Shown piece by piece: positions 7,584 through 14,082 of a stretch of 16,441 nt of DNA. A program made the position numbers and the translations under genes. Origin of the DNA: Candidatus Jorgensenbacteria bacterium GWA1_54_12 (GTDB lineage Bacteria; Patescibacteriota; Minisyncoccia; UBA6257; GWB1-50-10). The stretch is from contig MFKH01000004.1 of the NCBI GenBank assembly GCA_001779505.1, positions 327 through 16,767 of the forward strand. Reading direction: 5' to 3'. The notes under the pieces were generated by a model. It worked only from the letters and a program-made list of their open reading frames with translations, was not told where the DNA came from and ran no database searches. Positions within the stretch are counted from its first letter, which is position 1. Each line of letters begins with the position of its first letter.

Positions 7584-7835
7584 ATGAAAGACATTCACCC
7601 GACATACTACGAAAAAGCGAAGGTTGTCTGCGCCTGCGGCAACACGTTCACGGTAGGCGCTACAAAGGAACTTCTTGAAATTGAGGTATGCAGCGCCTGC
7701 CACCCGTTTTATACCGGCAAGAAACAGCTTTTGGACACCGCCGGACGCGCGGAGAAGTTCAAGGCGCGCGAGAAAAAAGCAAAAGAGCGGGTTACGAAAC
7801 CGAAAGCGAAAAAGCCCCGCGCGGCAAAGAAATAA
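7584..7835 (+). CDS. rpmE: Ribosomal protein bL31 (zinc type) with basic tail
   Basis: bL31 bridges the two ribosomal subunits near the central protuberance. The protein starts [21 protein letters not shown] and carries [11 protein letters not shown], so the four cysteines of the zinc-binding form are present (CxC and CxxC). At 83 residues it is longer than the usual 66-75; the excess is a Lys/Arg/Ala-rich tail after about residue 55. I chose ATG 7584 because it starts at the family N-terminus; a TTG 14 codons upstream lies within the -35 box. First gene of rpmE-rplY-prfA; the next ATG is three bases after its stop. Confidence 0.95.
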   Translation: MKDIHPTYYEKAKVVCACGNTFTVGATKELLEIEVCSACHPFYTGKKQLLDTAGRAEKFKAREKKAKERVTKPKAKKPRAAKK

Positions 7836-7838
7836 ACC

Positions 7839-8480
7839 ATGATTACGCTCTCTGCACAAAAACGAACCGTCACGGGACGGAAGGTCAAAACGCTCCGTAA
7901 GGAAGGTTTTGTTCCTGCCGAACTCTTTGGTCCCCGGACGGAAAATCAGCACCTCGCGCTCCCTGTGAAGGAGTTCCGCCGCGCGTTCAAAGAGGCGGGA
8001 ACAAGCACGGTTGTGGAACTTTCCATAGAAGGTGAGAAGAAGCCCGTCCAAATTTTGATTTACGACGTCCACACGCACCCCATTACACAGGAGGTCTTAA
8101 ACGTTGACTGCTACCACGTCCACGAAGACATAAAACTCCACACCGATGTTCCTCTCATATTTACGGGAATCTCGCCCGCCGAAAAAATCGGCTGCATCGT
8201 CGTCCGCGTTGTAGACAAACTTGAAGTGGAAGCGCTCCCCAAGGATATCCCGCACGAGATTACGGTTGACATAAGCCGCCTGGAGAAAGGAGGTGACATC
8301 ATCGCATTGAAAGACCTTCTCATTCCCCCGTCGGTCACGGTGAAAGCCGACCCGAAGCTCGTTATCGCTATCGTTGAAACGCAGCGCGAAGAAGAAGTTG
8401 CGCCTGCCGCTCCTGCGGCAGTGGCTGCTCCTGAAACTCCGGTCGCCCCGACCGCAACCGAGGGAACAAAACCCTCATAG
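7839..8480 (+). CDS. rplY: Ribosomal protein bL25, CTC/TL5 form
   Basis: bL25 binds 5S rRNA. The N-terminal 5S-binding domain (about 1-92) reads LSAQKRTVTGRKVKTLRKEG and VPAELFGP, and includes YDVHTHPITQEVLNVDCYHV near its end. The C-terminal TL5-like beta domain follows (about 93-185: VPLIFTGISPAEKIGCIVVR, LPKDIPHEITVDIS). The last 30 residues are a low-complexity Ala/Pro/Glu tail. 213 residues is normal for the two-domain form. It ends with TAG, which is in the same reading frame as the next gene, prfA, nine bases on. Confidence 0.95.
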   Translation: MITLSAQKRTVTGRKVKTLRKEGFVPAELFGPRTENQHLALPVKEFRRAFKEAGTSTVVELSIEGEKKPVQILIYDVHTHPITQEVLNVDCYHVHEDIKLHTDVPLIFTGISPAEKIGCIVVRVVDKLEVEALPKDIPHEITVDISRLEKGGDIIALKDLLIPPSVTVKADPKLVIAIVETQREEEVAPAAPAAVAAPETPVAPTATEGTKPS

Positions 8481-8489
8481 TCCTTATCC

Positions 8490-9230
8490 ATGCAGGACAG
8501 GGATATTCATAAACTTCTACTCGAAGTCCGCGCGGGAACAGGCGGCGAGGAAGCCGCGCTCTTTGCCCGCGACCTTGTGCGAATGTATCAAAAGTACGCC
8601 GAATCGGAGAAATGGGCGTTTACGCCCGAGGAGGTCTCGCAAAGCGAAAGCGGCGGATATAAAACATTCGTTGCAGAAGTAAGAGGACCGGGAGTATACG
8701 ACTCCCTGCGGCATGAGTCTGGCGTTCACCGCGTCCAGCGCATACCGACGACGGAGCGCGCCGGCCGCGTCCATACATCCACCGCGTCGGTAGCGATTCT
8801 GCCGGTCATCCCGGAAGAGGAGGTGCACATTGGCCCTGCCGACATTGAGGTTTCTTTCTCGCGCTCATCGGGCCCGGGAGGGCAGAACGTCAATAAGGTT
8901 GAAACGGCGGTGCGCATAACCCACATCCCGACGGGCATTGTCGTCGGGTCAAAGGCAGAACGTTCGCAAGCCCGCAATCGAGAGCGGGCAATGAAGGAAC
9001 TCCGGGCACGCCTGTATGAAATGCAAAAGGCTGAACGCGAAGCGTCGCTCGGTGCGACACGCAAGGAACAAATCGGGGGCGCCGAGCGGGCGGAGAAAAT
9101 CCGCACGTACAACTTTCCCCAAAACCGCCTAACCGACCACCGCATCGGAAAAAAATGGCAGCAGCTTGACCGGATTATGGATGGGAATCTTGCTCCCGTC
9201 GTCCGCGCACTGGGAAAAGAACTCAGCTAA
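8490..9230 (+). CDS. prfA: Peptide chain release factor 1 lacking N-terminal domain 1
   Basis: Releases the finished chain at UAA and UAG stops. The GGQ catalytic motif is at 130-132 ([11 protein letters not shown]). The stop-codon reading motif [10 protein letters not shown] (about 80-89) has PTT where RF1 proteins carry PxT and RF2 carries SPF, so this is RF1 type. [19 protein letters not shown] at 11-29 marks the start of domain 2. At 246 residues it is about 110 shorter than ordinary RF1 (about 360), and all the missing part is domain 1, the helical domain that faces uL11 on the ribosome. The loss is not a wrong start: the in-frame codons upstream are only TCC TTA TCC and then the TAG of rplY. 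PrfH-type rescue factors also lack domain 1, but the intact PxT context argues for a working RF1. Confidence 0.9.
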   Translation: MQDRDIHKLLLEVRAGTGGEEAALFARDLVRMYQKYAESEKWAFTPEEVSQSESGGYKTFVAEVRGPGVYDSLRHESGVHRVQRIPTTERAGRVHTSTASVAILPVIPEEEVHIGPADIEVSFSRSSGPGGQNVNKVETAVRITHIPTGIVVGSKAERSQARNRERAMKELRARLYEMQKAEREASLGATRKEQIGGAERAEKIRTYNFPQNRLTDHRIGKKWQQLDRIMDGNLAPVVRALGKELS

Positions 9231-9233
9231 CTC

Positions 9234-10049
9234 ATGAAAGGCTTAAAGATTGAAGCAGGCGCATCGCGGGAAGTGACCGTGCTCTTTCTGGCACTGAATG
9301 TGTTTGGTTATGACGACGAGAACAACTCTCGCGGTATGAATGTGATGCGCAAGCGGGCTCGAAAAGAGCTTAAGCGGAGTGTCTTCAAGAACACATACAT
9401 ATATCTACACCGCGCCATGAGAGTTTACAGTCCATGGACTCTATTACACACTGTTATTTCACAGAAACGGCGCAATTCGAAAAACTCTCGCAATTTCTTC
9501 ACCGAGTTCAACAGGTTCTCTCAGGAGCCAGTGGTTCGCCAGCTATCACAAGACGTAAGGGAAATTCAACTCGCTTCAGCAAAAATTTTACTCCCGCTCC
9601 TCAAACAGGAATTGCAAAACTTCATTTCGCTTCTCGGGAACCCGCCAAAAGAGGTTAAAAAAATTGTTCTTATCGCAAACCCTCTTGATGCATACTGGCG
9701 TGGATACCAAGTTCGTGAGAACGGTACCGTCTACCTCGTGGTTGGACCGGGAGCGAAACACGACAACGGAACCCTCGTACGGCACGAACTCCTGCACCTA
9801 TTTGCAAATCGGATTCAGTTGCCACGTTCGTTCATTGTGCACCTCTCACAACGTCTCATAAAACAGGGGTATGGATCGGCGCGTGTGCTCAAAGAAGAAT
9901 ACATCGTCCGGGCACTCGACCTATTCTATCGTTCCGTCATATTAAAAAAAGATATCTCGCAAATGCTGAATCGCGAACGGCGCGACCTCCCTCGCATCCG
10001 GGAGGCGCTTACACTTGTCGCGCAAAAAATAGAAAAGGGCCGCCGTTAA
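9234..10049 (+). CDS. HExxH protein, copy 2 (putative zinc metallopeptidase)
   Basis: A 271-residue protein of unknown family. VRHELLHLFANRI puts HExxH at 184-188, preceded by a beta-like stretch (GTVYLVVGPG, 164-173) as in many zincins. SARVLKEEYIV at 215-225 matches the SARxLxEExI segment of the 2381-3037 protein and may give the third zinc ligand (E221 or E222). The N-terminus, SREVTVLFLALNVFGYDDEN at 11-30, followed by a basic helical region to about 135, has no counterpart in copy 1. No signal peptide or clear membrane span; likely cytosolic. ATG lies three bases after the prfA stop, making it the last gene of rpmE-rplY-prfA. It converges on cassette 2, whose terminator uses its last codons. 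Function unknown; the link to the RiPP cassette is inferred from the parallel at cassette 1. Confidence 0.7.
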   Translation: MKGLKIEAGASREVTVLFLALNVFGYDDENNSRGMNVMRKRARKELKRSVFKNTYIYLHRAMRVYSPWTLLHTVISQKRRNSKNSRNFFTEFNRFSQEPVVRQLSQDVREIQLASAKILLPLLKQELQNFISLLGNPPKEVKKIVLIANPLDAYWRGYQVRENGTVYLVVGPGAKHDNGTLVRHELLHLFANRIQLPRSFIVHLSQRLIKQGYGSARVLKEEYIVRALDLFYRSVILKKDISQMLNRERRDLPRIREALTLVAQKIEKGRR

Positions 10050-10067
10050 TGTTGATATCGGCGGCCC
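10023..10067 (-). terminator. Rho-independent terminator of cassette 2
   Basis: Minus-strand hairpin GGGCCGCCG (10059-10067) with CGGCGGCCC (10037-10045), 13-base loop, followed by TTTTC then a run of six T (plus-strand A runs at 10023-10036). A nine-base, all-GC stem. One arm and the T run lie in the 3' end of the convergent HExxH gene. Confidence 0.85.
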
Positions 10068-10083
10068 ACCGTGGAACTGTCAG

Positions 10084-10248
10084 CTACTTTTTCTTGCTCG
10101 CACAGGCGCAATGCCCGGTGCAAACAATCCGACAATCCACTATGTCCGAGGGCATTTGATCCCGAGAACCGCGTAAATAAACGATCCGACGATTGTCGTT
10201 CGGACGTGCAGTCTGCTCGGGCTTCGGACCAGCGAGTGTTGCAGTCAT
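10084..10248 (-). CDS. Candidate Cys-rich RiPP precursor peptide (cassette 2)
   Basis: A 54-residue peptide, probably the substrate of the radical SAM/SPASM enzyme encoded just upstream. Residues 1-38 look like a leader, beginning MTATLAGPKPEQTARP and including RRIVYLRGS. The C-terminal core is CRIVCTGHCACASKKK, with Cys at 39, 43, 47 and 49 (Cx3Cx3CxC). Cys-rich cores next to SPASM enzymes are typical of thioether RiPPs (sactipeptides, ranthipeptides), where Cys sulfur is joined to a carbon of another residue. AGGAGG stands eight bases before ATG 10248, and the enzyme stop is five bases upstream. A strong terminator follows. Alternatives are a small metal-binding peptide. Coding status is well supported; chemistry is inferred. 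Confidence 0.75.
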   Translation of the reverse strand: MTATLAGPKPEQTARPNDNRRIVYLRGSRDQMPSDIVDCRIVCTGHCACASKKK

Positions 10249-10253
10249 CGTAC

Positions 10254-11636
10254 TCACCTCCTTTCTTTCTTGTTTCGTATACGGTCGACAACGAGAAACC
10301 TTGTGAGTTCTCGATTGATCATGCAACGCGGATTCATAAGAGAAGGCCTGGAGACACCCTCCGCACTCATATTCTTCACAAGGCATTCTCCGGCACACAT
10401 GAAACGCGCGAGACATTCACCACACTCTGGATGTCTCGACGAACGGTAGCTATGGAGCCACGCGATCCTCTCGTAGTCAAACATGAACCGCTCCGTCGAT
10501 CGATCGAGACAGCCGTAGATGAAGTATTTTGCGAATGGGTGTTTCATTTCAGCTACTTCATTACATGCTGTCACAAGGCCAGTGGGTGTCACAATAAAGT
10601 TTGGTACAGTGATACCACAGAATCTGTTCCGTGCCTGGTCGAGCTGCGGGTTCACTCCAGAATAGGTGATGTCCACGCCTAATGTCTCCGCAACCTTGAA
10701 GGCCTCAATAAGACCTTTGACGAAGAGAGTGGTCGACGGGAACCGCTCGTTGGTTACAGACCCCCTCCCGCATGGGAAGTTCGGCTCGATCTGCACCGCT
10801 GCTCCAGGGAAGTTCTCACCGAAGAATCGTACAATCTCCGGAATTCTTCCTATACCACGCTCAGTAATGACACTGTGGATCGTCACGGCGACGCCTCGCC
10901 CGAGAAGTGCTGAGACAGTGTGGGAAACAATAGGAAAAGACCTTTTATTGGTTGACGTTGGTCGCTGAACATTCTGAATATCTGCCATACCGTCGAGTGA
11001 CACCTGTACTTTGGGAATACATGCCGCAATACGGTCAATCTGCCGCAGAGAAAGCATACCATTTGTAGCCAAACTCACTGCGGGCAACAAGCCATGTTTC
11101 CGTGCCTGCGCCTCAAAGTAGTCAAGCGAGAACTCGAACACTGGCCAGTTCCATGTCGGTTCTCCACCACCGTGAAACTCAAGACCACATTCCTCGCTGT
11201 GATTTCCAACCGCATTACGAATGATGAAATCGATTGTCGCCCGCGCCACGAACCGATCCATGTCAATTTTCTGTTCACCACCCGAGGAATAGCAGTAAGT
11301 ACAGCGAAGATGACAGTCGAGCGTAGGAAAGAGCACGGCCGCATCGGGCTGAAACCCCTTATTGCCCGACAGTACCCCGTCATTTACTGGCGGATCGACT
11401 TGCAATCGATCAATGTCAAGCTCGGGAAAAAGGACAGAAAGTTCCTGGAGATTGAATGACGGGCGGCTGATAAGCTTATTGACGCGCGCTCGTTCTTCAC
11501 TAGAGATCTCCATAATAAACCCTGCCGTTCCAGAGAAGAGGATAATTTTCTCATTGGCTTCAATGAGAAAAACCTCTCTTGCTGCGGGTACTTGTTTTCT
11601 TTGCGTATCGTCGGATATTCGGGAAATGAACTCCAT
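10254..11636 (-). CDS. Radical SAM/SPASM peptide maturase (cassette 2)
   Basis: A 460-residue relative of the cassette 1 enzyme, expected to modify the Cys-rich peptide that follows it. About 100 residues precede the catalytic barrel and contain EVFLIEANEKIILFSGTAGF and later LSVLFPELDIDRL; this could be a peptide-binding (RRE-like) domain but I cannot confirm the fold. The radical SAM motif is C108-x3-C112-x2-C115 (CHLRCTYC), followed by FHGGGEPTW near 154-162 and VSLDG. The SPASM part has C340, GLVTAC ending C358, C405-x2-C408-x5-C414-x3-C418 and C438. I chose ATG 11636 because of its AAAGGAGG; the open frame runs up to 11750 but that stretch has no RBS. Sequence away from the motifs differs widely from the cassette 1 enzyme, so this is not a recent duplicate. 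Confidence 0.88.
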   Translation of the reverse strand: MEFISRISDDTQRKQVPAAREVFLIEANEKIILFSGTAGFIMEISSEERARVNKLISRPSFNLQELSVLFPELDIDRLQVDPPVNDGVLSGNKGFQPDAAVLFPTLDCHLRCTYCYSSGGEQKIDMDRFVARATIDFIIRNAVGNHSEECGLEFHGGGEPTWNWPVFEFSLDYFEAQARKHGLLPAVSLATNGMLSLRQIDRIAACIPKVQVSLDGMADIQNVQRPTSTNKRSFPIVSHTVSALLGRGVAVTIHSVITERGIGRIPEIVRFFGENFPGAAVQIEPNFPCGRGSVTNERFPSTTLFVKGLIEAFKVAETLGVDITYSGVNPQLDQARNRFCGITVPNFIVTPTGLVTACNEVAEMKHPFAKYFIYGCLDRSTERFMFDYERIAWLHSYRSSRHPECGECLARFMCAGECLVKNMSAEGVSRPSLMNPRCMINRELTRFLVVDRIRNKKERR

Positions 11637-11642
11637 CTTTAC

Positions 11643-11648
11643 CCTCCT
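11643..11648 (-). promoter_or_regulatory. Shine-Dalgarno deciding the radical SAM 2 start
   Basis: Minus-strand AGGAGG within AAAGGAGGGTAAAG, six bases before ATG 11636. This fixes the start there rather than at the in-frame ATG 11750. Confidence 0.7.
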
Positions 11649-11763
11649 TTCTATTGTAAAGGTGCTAATTCTTGAGAAACCCACCACGGATTTCTTCCAG
11701 CGTGAACTCTGCCACGATTCGGCAGTCCACACAAGACTGACGTTCAACACTTGGCGTTGAATA

Positions 11764-13197
11764 TCAGCCCTGCTTCAAAATCGCGATGTCCTTCTGAAGC
11801 TCGTCTGCGTGCTTCACTACCTCGTCGCCGTACCAGAAGCGGTATGTCCACCAGCGGCTACCCGCGTAATACTTCGCCGCCGCACAGCGTTCCTGAAGCG
11901 TTTGTTTTGGCAGAAGATGGTCATAGTCATTCCCGTAGCTCACGCAGCTCTGGGAATTATACAGGTCCTTGATGTACAAAGCCGTCGCCGAAAAAGCGTC
12001 TGAATTATTCCACGGATTTGAGGGACTGTTGCCAGTTACGGATGCGACGGAGTCTTTTCCGCGTTCATACGCCCATTCCGCTCCGCTTTTCACATATCCG
12101 CCGTAGATAGCCCACGTTGACGGGATAAACTGCGCGGGACCCATCGCGCCGCCGTATGAGCCATGCTGATTGGCGCACGAAACTTTCGCAACCTCCGATG
12201 CGGGTTCAATGCCGAGCATCTTTAAGATGGCGAGGAATACCGGCAGGTCGCGCGTCGGGTGCATTGCCGCTTCATATGTACAGCGCCCCACATTCTTCCC
12301 GAGGAGCGATTCGCGGTCAAGAATGGCGAGGGTCAAAGCCGCCCGCACGCCGGTTGCACCCTCGGCGAGCTTCGCGAGGTCATAGGCGGCCTCAAAGGTA
12401 AGCTCTCCGCCGCCGATGAGGCGGAAAATTCTGCTCCTGATTTCGGCGGCCGTCTTCCGCGTCGCGGCAAGAAGTTCCTGGTACTTTGATTCTCGGCTCT
12501 TCGTCGTTTCCAAAAGCTCCTGCTTTGTTCCTTTCGTATACGTCACGTCCGACTTGCTCCGTTCGCGAATCGCTTTCAAGTTTTCAACATCCTCCTTCTC
12601 AAGCGACAATTCCTCTTTCTGACTGATAAGCTCCTGCCTCAGCTCAACGATTTTCGTAAGCGATTCGCGGATGCCGTCTTGTATGCGAAGAATGTCGCTC
12701 ACCCCCCCGAAGAATTCCGAAAGTTCCGTATTTTGCAAAAGCACCGCGAGCAGATTGGAACGGTCCGTGACATACAGTTCCCGCAAGGCGGCGGCAAGCG
12801 CGTCTTTGTGCCCGCTTATCCGGTTCTGCGTCGTATTGATGGACCTCTGCGTTTCGGCAATCTCGCCGTCAAGTTTCTTCAAGGAAAGTGTTACCGCCTC
12901 AATCTGGAGGTTTAATTGTTTGACGCGGGCATCAAGCTGGGATATTTCGCCCTTCAGAGTTTTTCCTTGTGACTGATACTCGCCGATGAGCTTTTCCTGC
13001 TCCGCCATCTGCTCTTCAAGTTTCGCGAGCTCATCCTCAAGCGCCCGCCGTTCCACTTGCGGTGAGTCAACCGAATCCGCCTGCGGTGAGTCAACCGAAT
13101 CCGTCACCTCGTCGGCAACGGCGGGCGCGGCAAGCGCGAGGCAAAGCGCAAGGAAAAGAGCACCTCCTGCAAAAAAGTGTTTGTATGCGTTAGTCAT
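11764..13197 (-). CDS. Secreted coiled-coil protein with lytic transglycosylase-like domain
   Basis: Probably cleaves or binds peptidoglycan outside the membrane. Residues 1-28 form a signal peptide (HFFAGGALFLALCLALAAPA, cleavage likely near AVADE). Two copies of an eight-residue unit with SVDSPQ follow. Residues about 48-255 are a long Glu/Lys/Gln-rich coiled coil of the kind in EnvC/PcsB-type murein hydrolase regulators. Residues about 265-470 resemble the MltB/SLT lysozyme-like fold: AILDRES (E296 the likely catalytic acid), YGGAMGPAQFIPSTW (348-362) and NPWNNSDAFSATALYIKDLY. Fusion of the coiled coil directly to the enzyme would be self-regulating in place of an FtsEX partner; that is inference. 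ATG overlaps the aldolase stop by eight bases. 127 bases separate it from cassette 2. Confidence 0.85.
   Translation of the reverse strand: MTNAYKHFFAGGALFLALCLALAAPAVADEVTDSVDSPQADSVDSPQVERRALEDELAKLEEQMAEQEKLIGEYQSQGKTLKGEISQLDARVKQLNLQIEAVTLSLKKLDGEIAETQRSINTTQNRISGHKDALAAALRELYVTDRSNLLAVLLQNTELSEFFGGVSDILRIQDGIRESLTKIVELRQELISQKEELSLEKEDVENLKAIRERSKSDVTYTKGTKQELLETTKSRESKYQELLAATRKTAAEIRSRIFRLIGGGELTFEAAYDLAKLAEGATGVRAALTLAILDRESLLGKNVGRCTYEAAMHPTRDLPVFLAILKMLGIEPASEVAKVSCANQHGSYGGAMGPAQFIPSTWAIYGGYVKSGAEWAYERGKDSVASVTGNSPSNPWNNSDAFSATALYIKDLYNSQSCVSYGNDYDHLLPKQTLQERCAAAKYYAGSRWWTYRFWYGDEVVKHADELQKDIAILKQG
13058..13103 (-). repeat. Tandem 24-base repeat in the transglycosylase gene
   Basis: Two copies of a 22-base identical string (13058-13079 and 13082-13103), period 24, encode DSVDSPQ twice just after the signal peptide. 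Near-perfect identity suggests a recent duplication and likely length variation between strains. Confidence 0.85.
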
Positions 13198-14053
13198 AAC
13201 CGAATAATTTCATCTTTCGGGCGACGAGCTCTTCCAGTGCGGAGAGCACTTCCGGCATGAATTTCGCGGGCGAGATTTCGGCGGAATGCGCCGCAAGCGC
13301 GCGCTGGAGCGCCGTGCGCCAGACAAGACGAAGTTCCGTTGAAACATGCACCATGGAAATGCCTGCCTGAACTGCGGCGCGCAATCCCTCGTCCGGTATG
13401 CCCGAGCCGCCGTGGAGAACGAGAGGAACCCTAATCGCCGCGCGCAATTCCTTGATGCGCCGGATGCTCAAAGCGGGGTTTCCTCCGGAGGAGGATCCGC
13501 CTCCGGCGGATGGCCTTATCATGCCATGCACATTGCCGACGGCTGGCGCGAGAAGGTCTACGCCAGTCTCTTTCACAAACCGCGCCGCCATGTCCGGCGT
13601 CGGCATGTCTTCTTCGCGTATAACGACTCCTTGAGGAAACGCATCAAACACGCTCGACGAGCCGCCGATGTAGCCGAGCTCTCCTTCCATAACAACTCCC
13701 CGCCGCGCGCGCTTTGCGGCAATGACCGCTTCGCGCGTCAGGCGCACATTCTCGGGAAAGGGTTTGTCTGCCGCATCAAACACTATCATGTCGCATCCCG
13801 CCCGCGCCGCTTCGCGCGCGCCCTCCACCGTCCGCGTATGGTCCGCGTTCAAAAAAAAGCCAAAACTCCGCGCCATATCCTTTGCGTGCCCGAGCCCCAA
13901 GTGTGCCCGCTCGCCTTCCGACACGCCGATAACGACGGGCGCGCCCGAGGCGGCTCGTGCAATAGCCGGAAACATGTCAAAGCTCCCGACATTGAAATGC
14001 CCGATTGCCCTTTCCTCTTTCCCCGCCTTTTTGATGATGTCTAATAGATTCAT
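13190..14053 (-). CDS. fba: Class II (zinc) aldolase, probably fructose-bisphosphate aldolase
   Basis: Expected to split or join fructose 1,6-bisphosphate in the cytosol. The 287-residue protein has the class II fold: FNVGSFDMFPAI near 20-31, NADHT (D71 catalytic, H72 zinc) where LHLDH is usual, EGELGYIGG (E124), H176 in NVHG, and LVLHGGSGIPDE (H214 zinc). An odd Gly/Ser run, GGGSSSGG, sits in the loop after H176 where the family has a phosphate-binding segment. The motif DGS near 93 is replaced by DAA. Tagatose-type (GatY/KbaY) aldolase is an alternative; neighbours (transketolase, sugar kinase) fit central carbon metabolism. 29 bases follow the upstream gene. Confidence 0.85.
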   Translation of the reverse strand: MNLLDIIKKAGKEERAIGHFNVGSFDMFPAIARAASGAPVVIGVSEGERAHLGLGHAKDMARSFGFFLNADHTRTVEGAREAARAGCDMIVFDAADKPFPENVRLTREAVIAAKRARRGVVMEGELGYIGGSSSVFDAFPQGVVIREEDMPTPDMAARFVKETGVDLLAPAVGNVHGMIRPSAGGGSSSGGNPALSIRRIKELRAAIRVPLVLHGGSGIPDEGLRAAVQAGISMVHVSTELRLVWRTALQRALAAHSAEISPAKFMPEVLSALEELVARKMKLFGYD

Positions 14054-14082
14054 ACTATTTCATTGAAAATTCATCCCCAGAA

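Noticed and set aside
10071..10682. Plus-strand open frame opposite precursor 2 and radical SAM 2
   Set aside because: Antisense to a gene with intact SPASM cysteines and to a precursor with a good RBS; no recognisable protein features.
11653..11658. Minus-strand TACAAT before radical SAM 2 as its -10 box
   Set aside because: The transcript would start inside or beside the Shine-Dalgarno, and no good -35 lies 16-18 bases upstream. Cassette 2 may be read from a promoter further up or by readthrough from the operon above.
11637..11750. N-terminal extension of radical SAM 2 to ATG 11750
   Set aside because: No RBS at 11750, a perfect one before 11636, and the extension does not resemble a domain.
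11741..11762. Inverted repeat TTCAAC...GTTGAA just after the transglycosylase stop as a terminator
   Set aside because: The stem is only six bases, AT-rich, and no T run follows on the minus strand.
11764..11766. TGA of the transglycosylase read as Gly with extension into the downstream frame
   Set aside because: TGA ends several other genes at sensible points (secE, rplK, tkt, radical SAM 2), so recoding is not supported.
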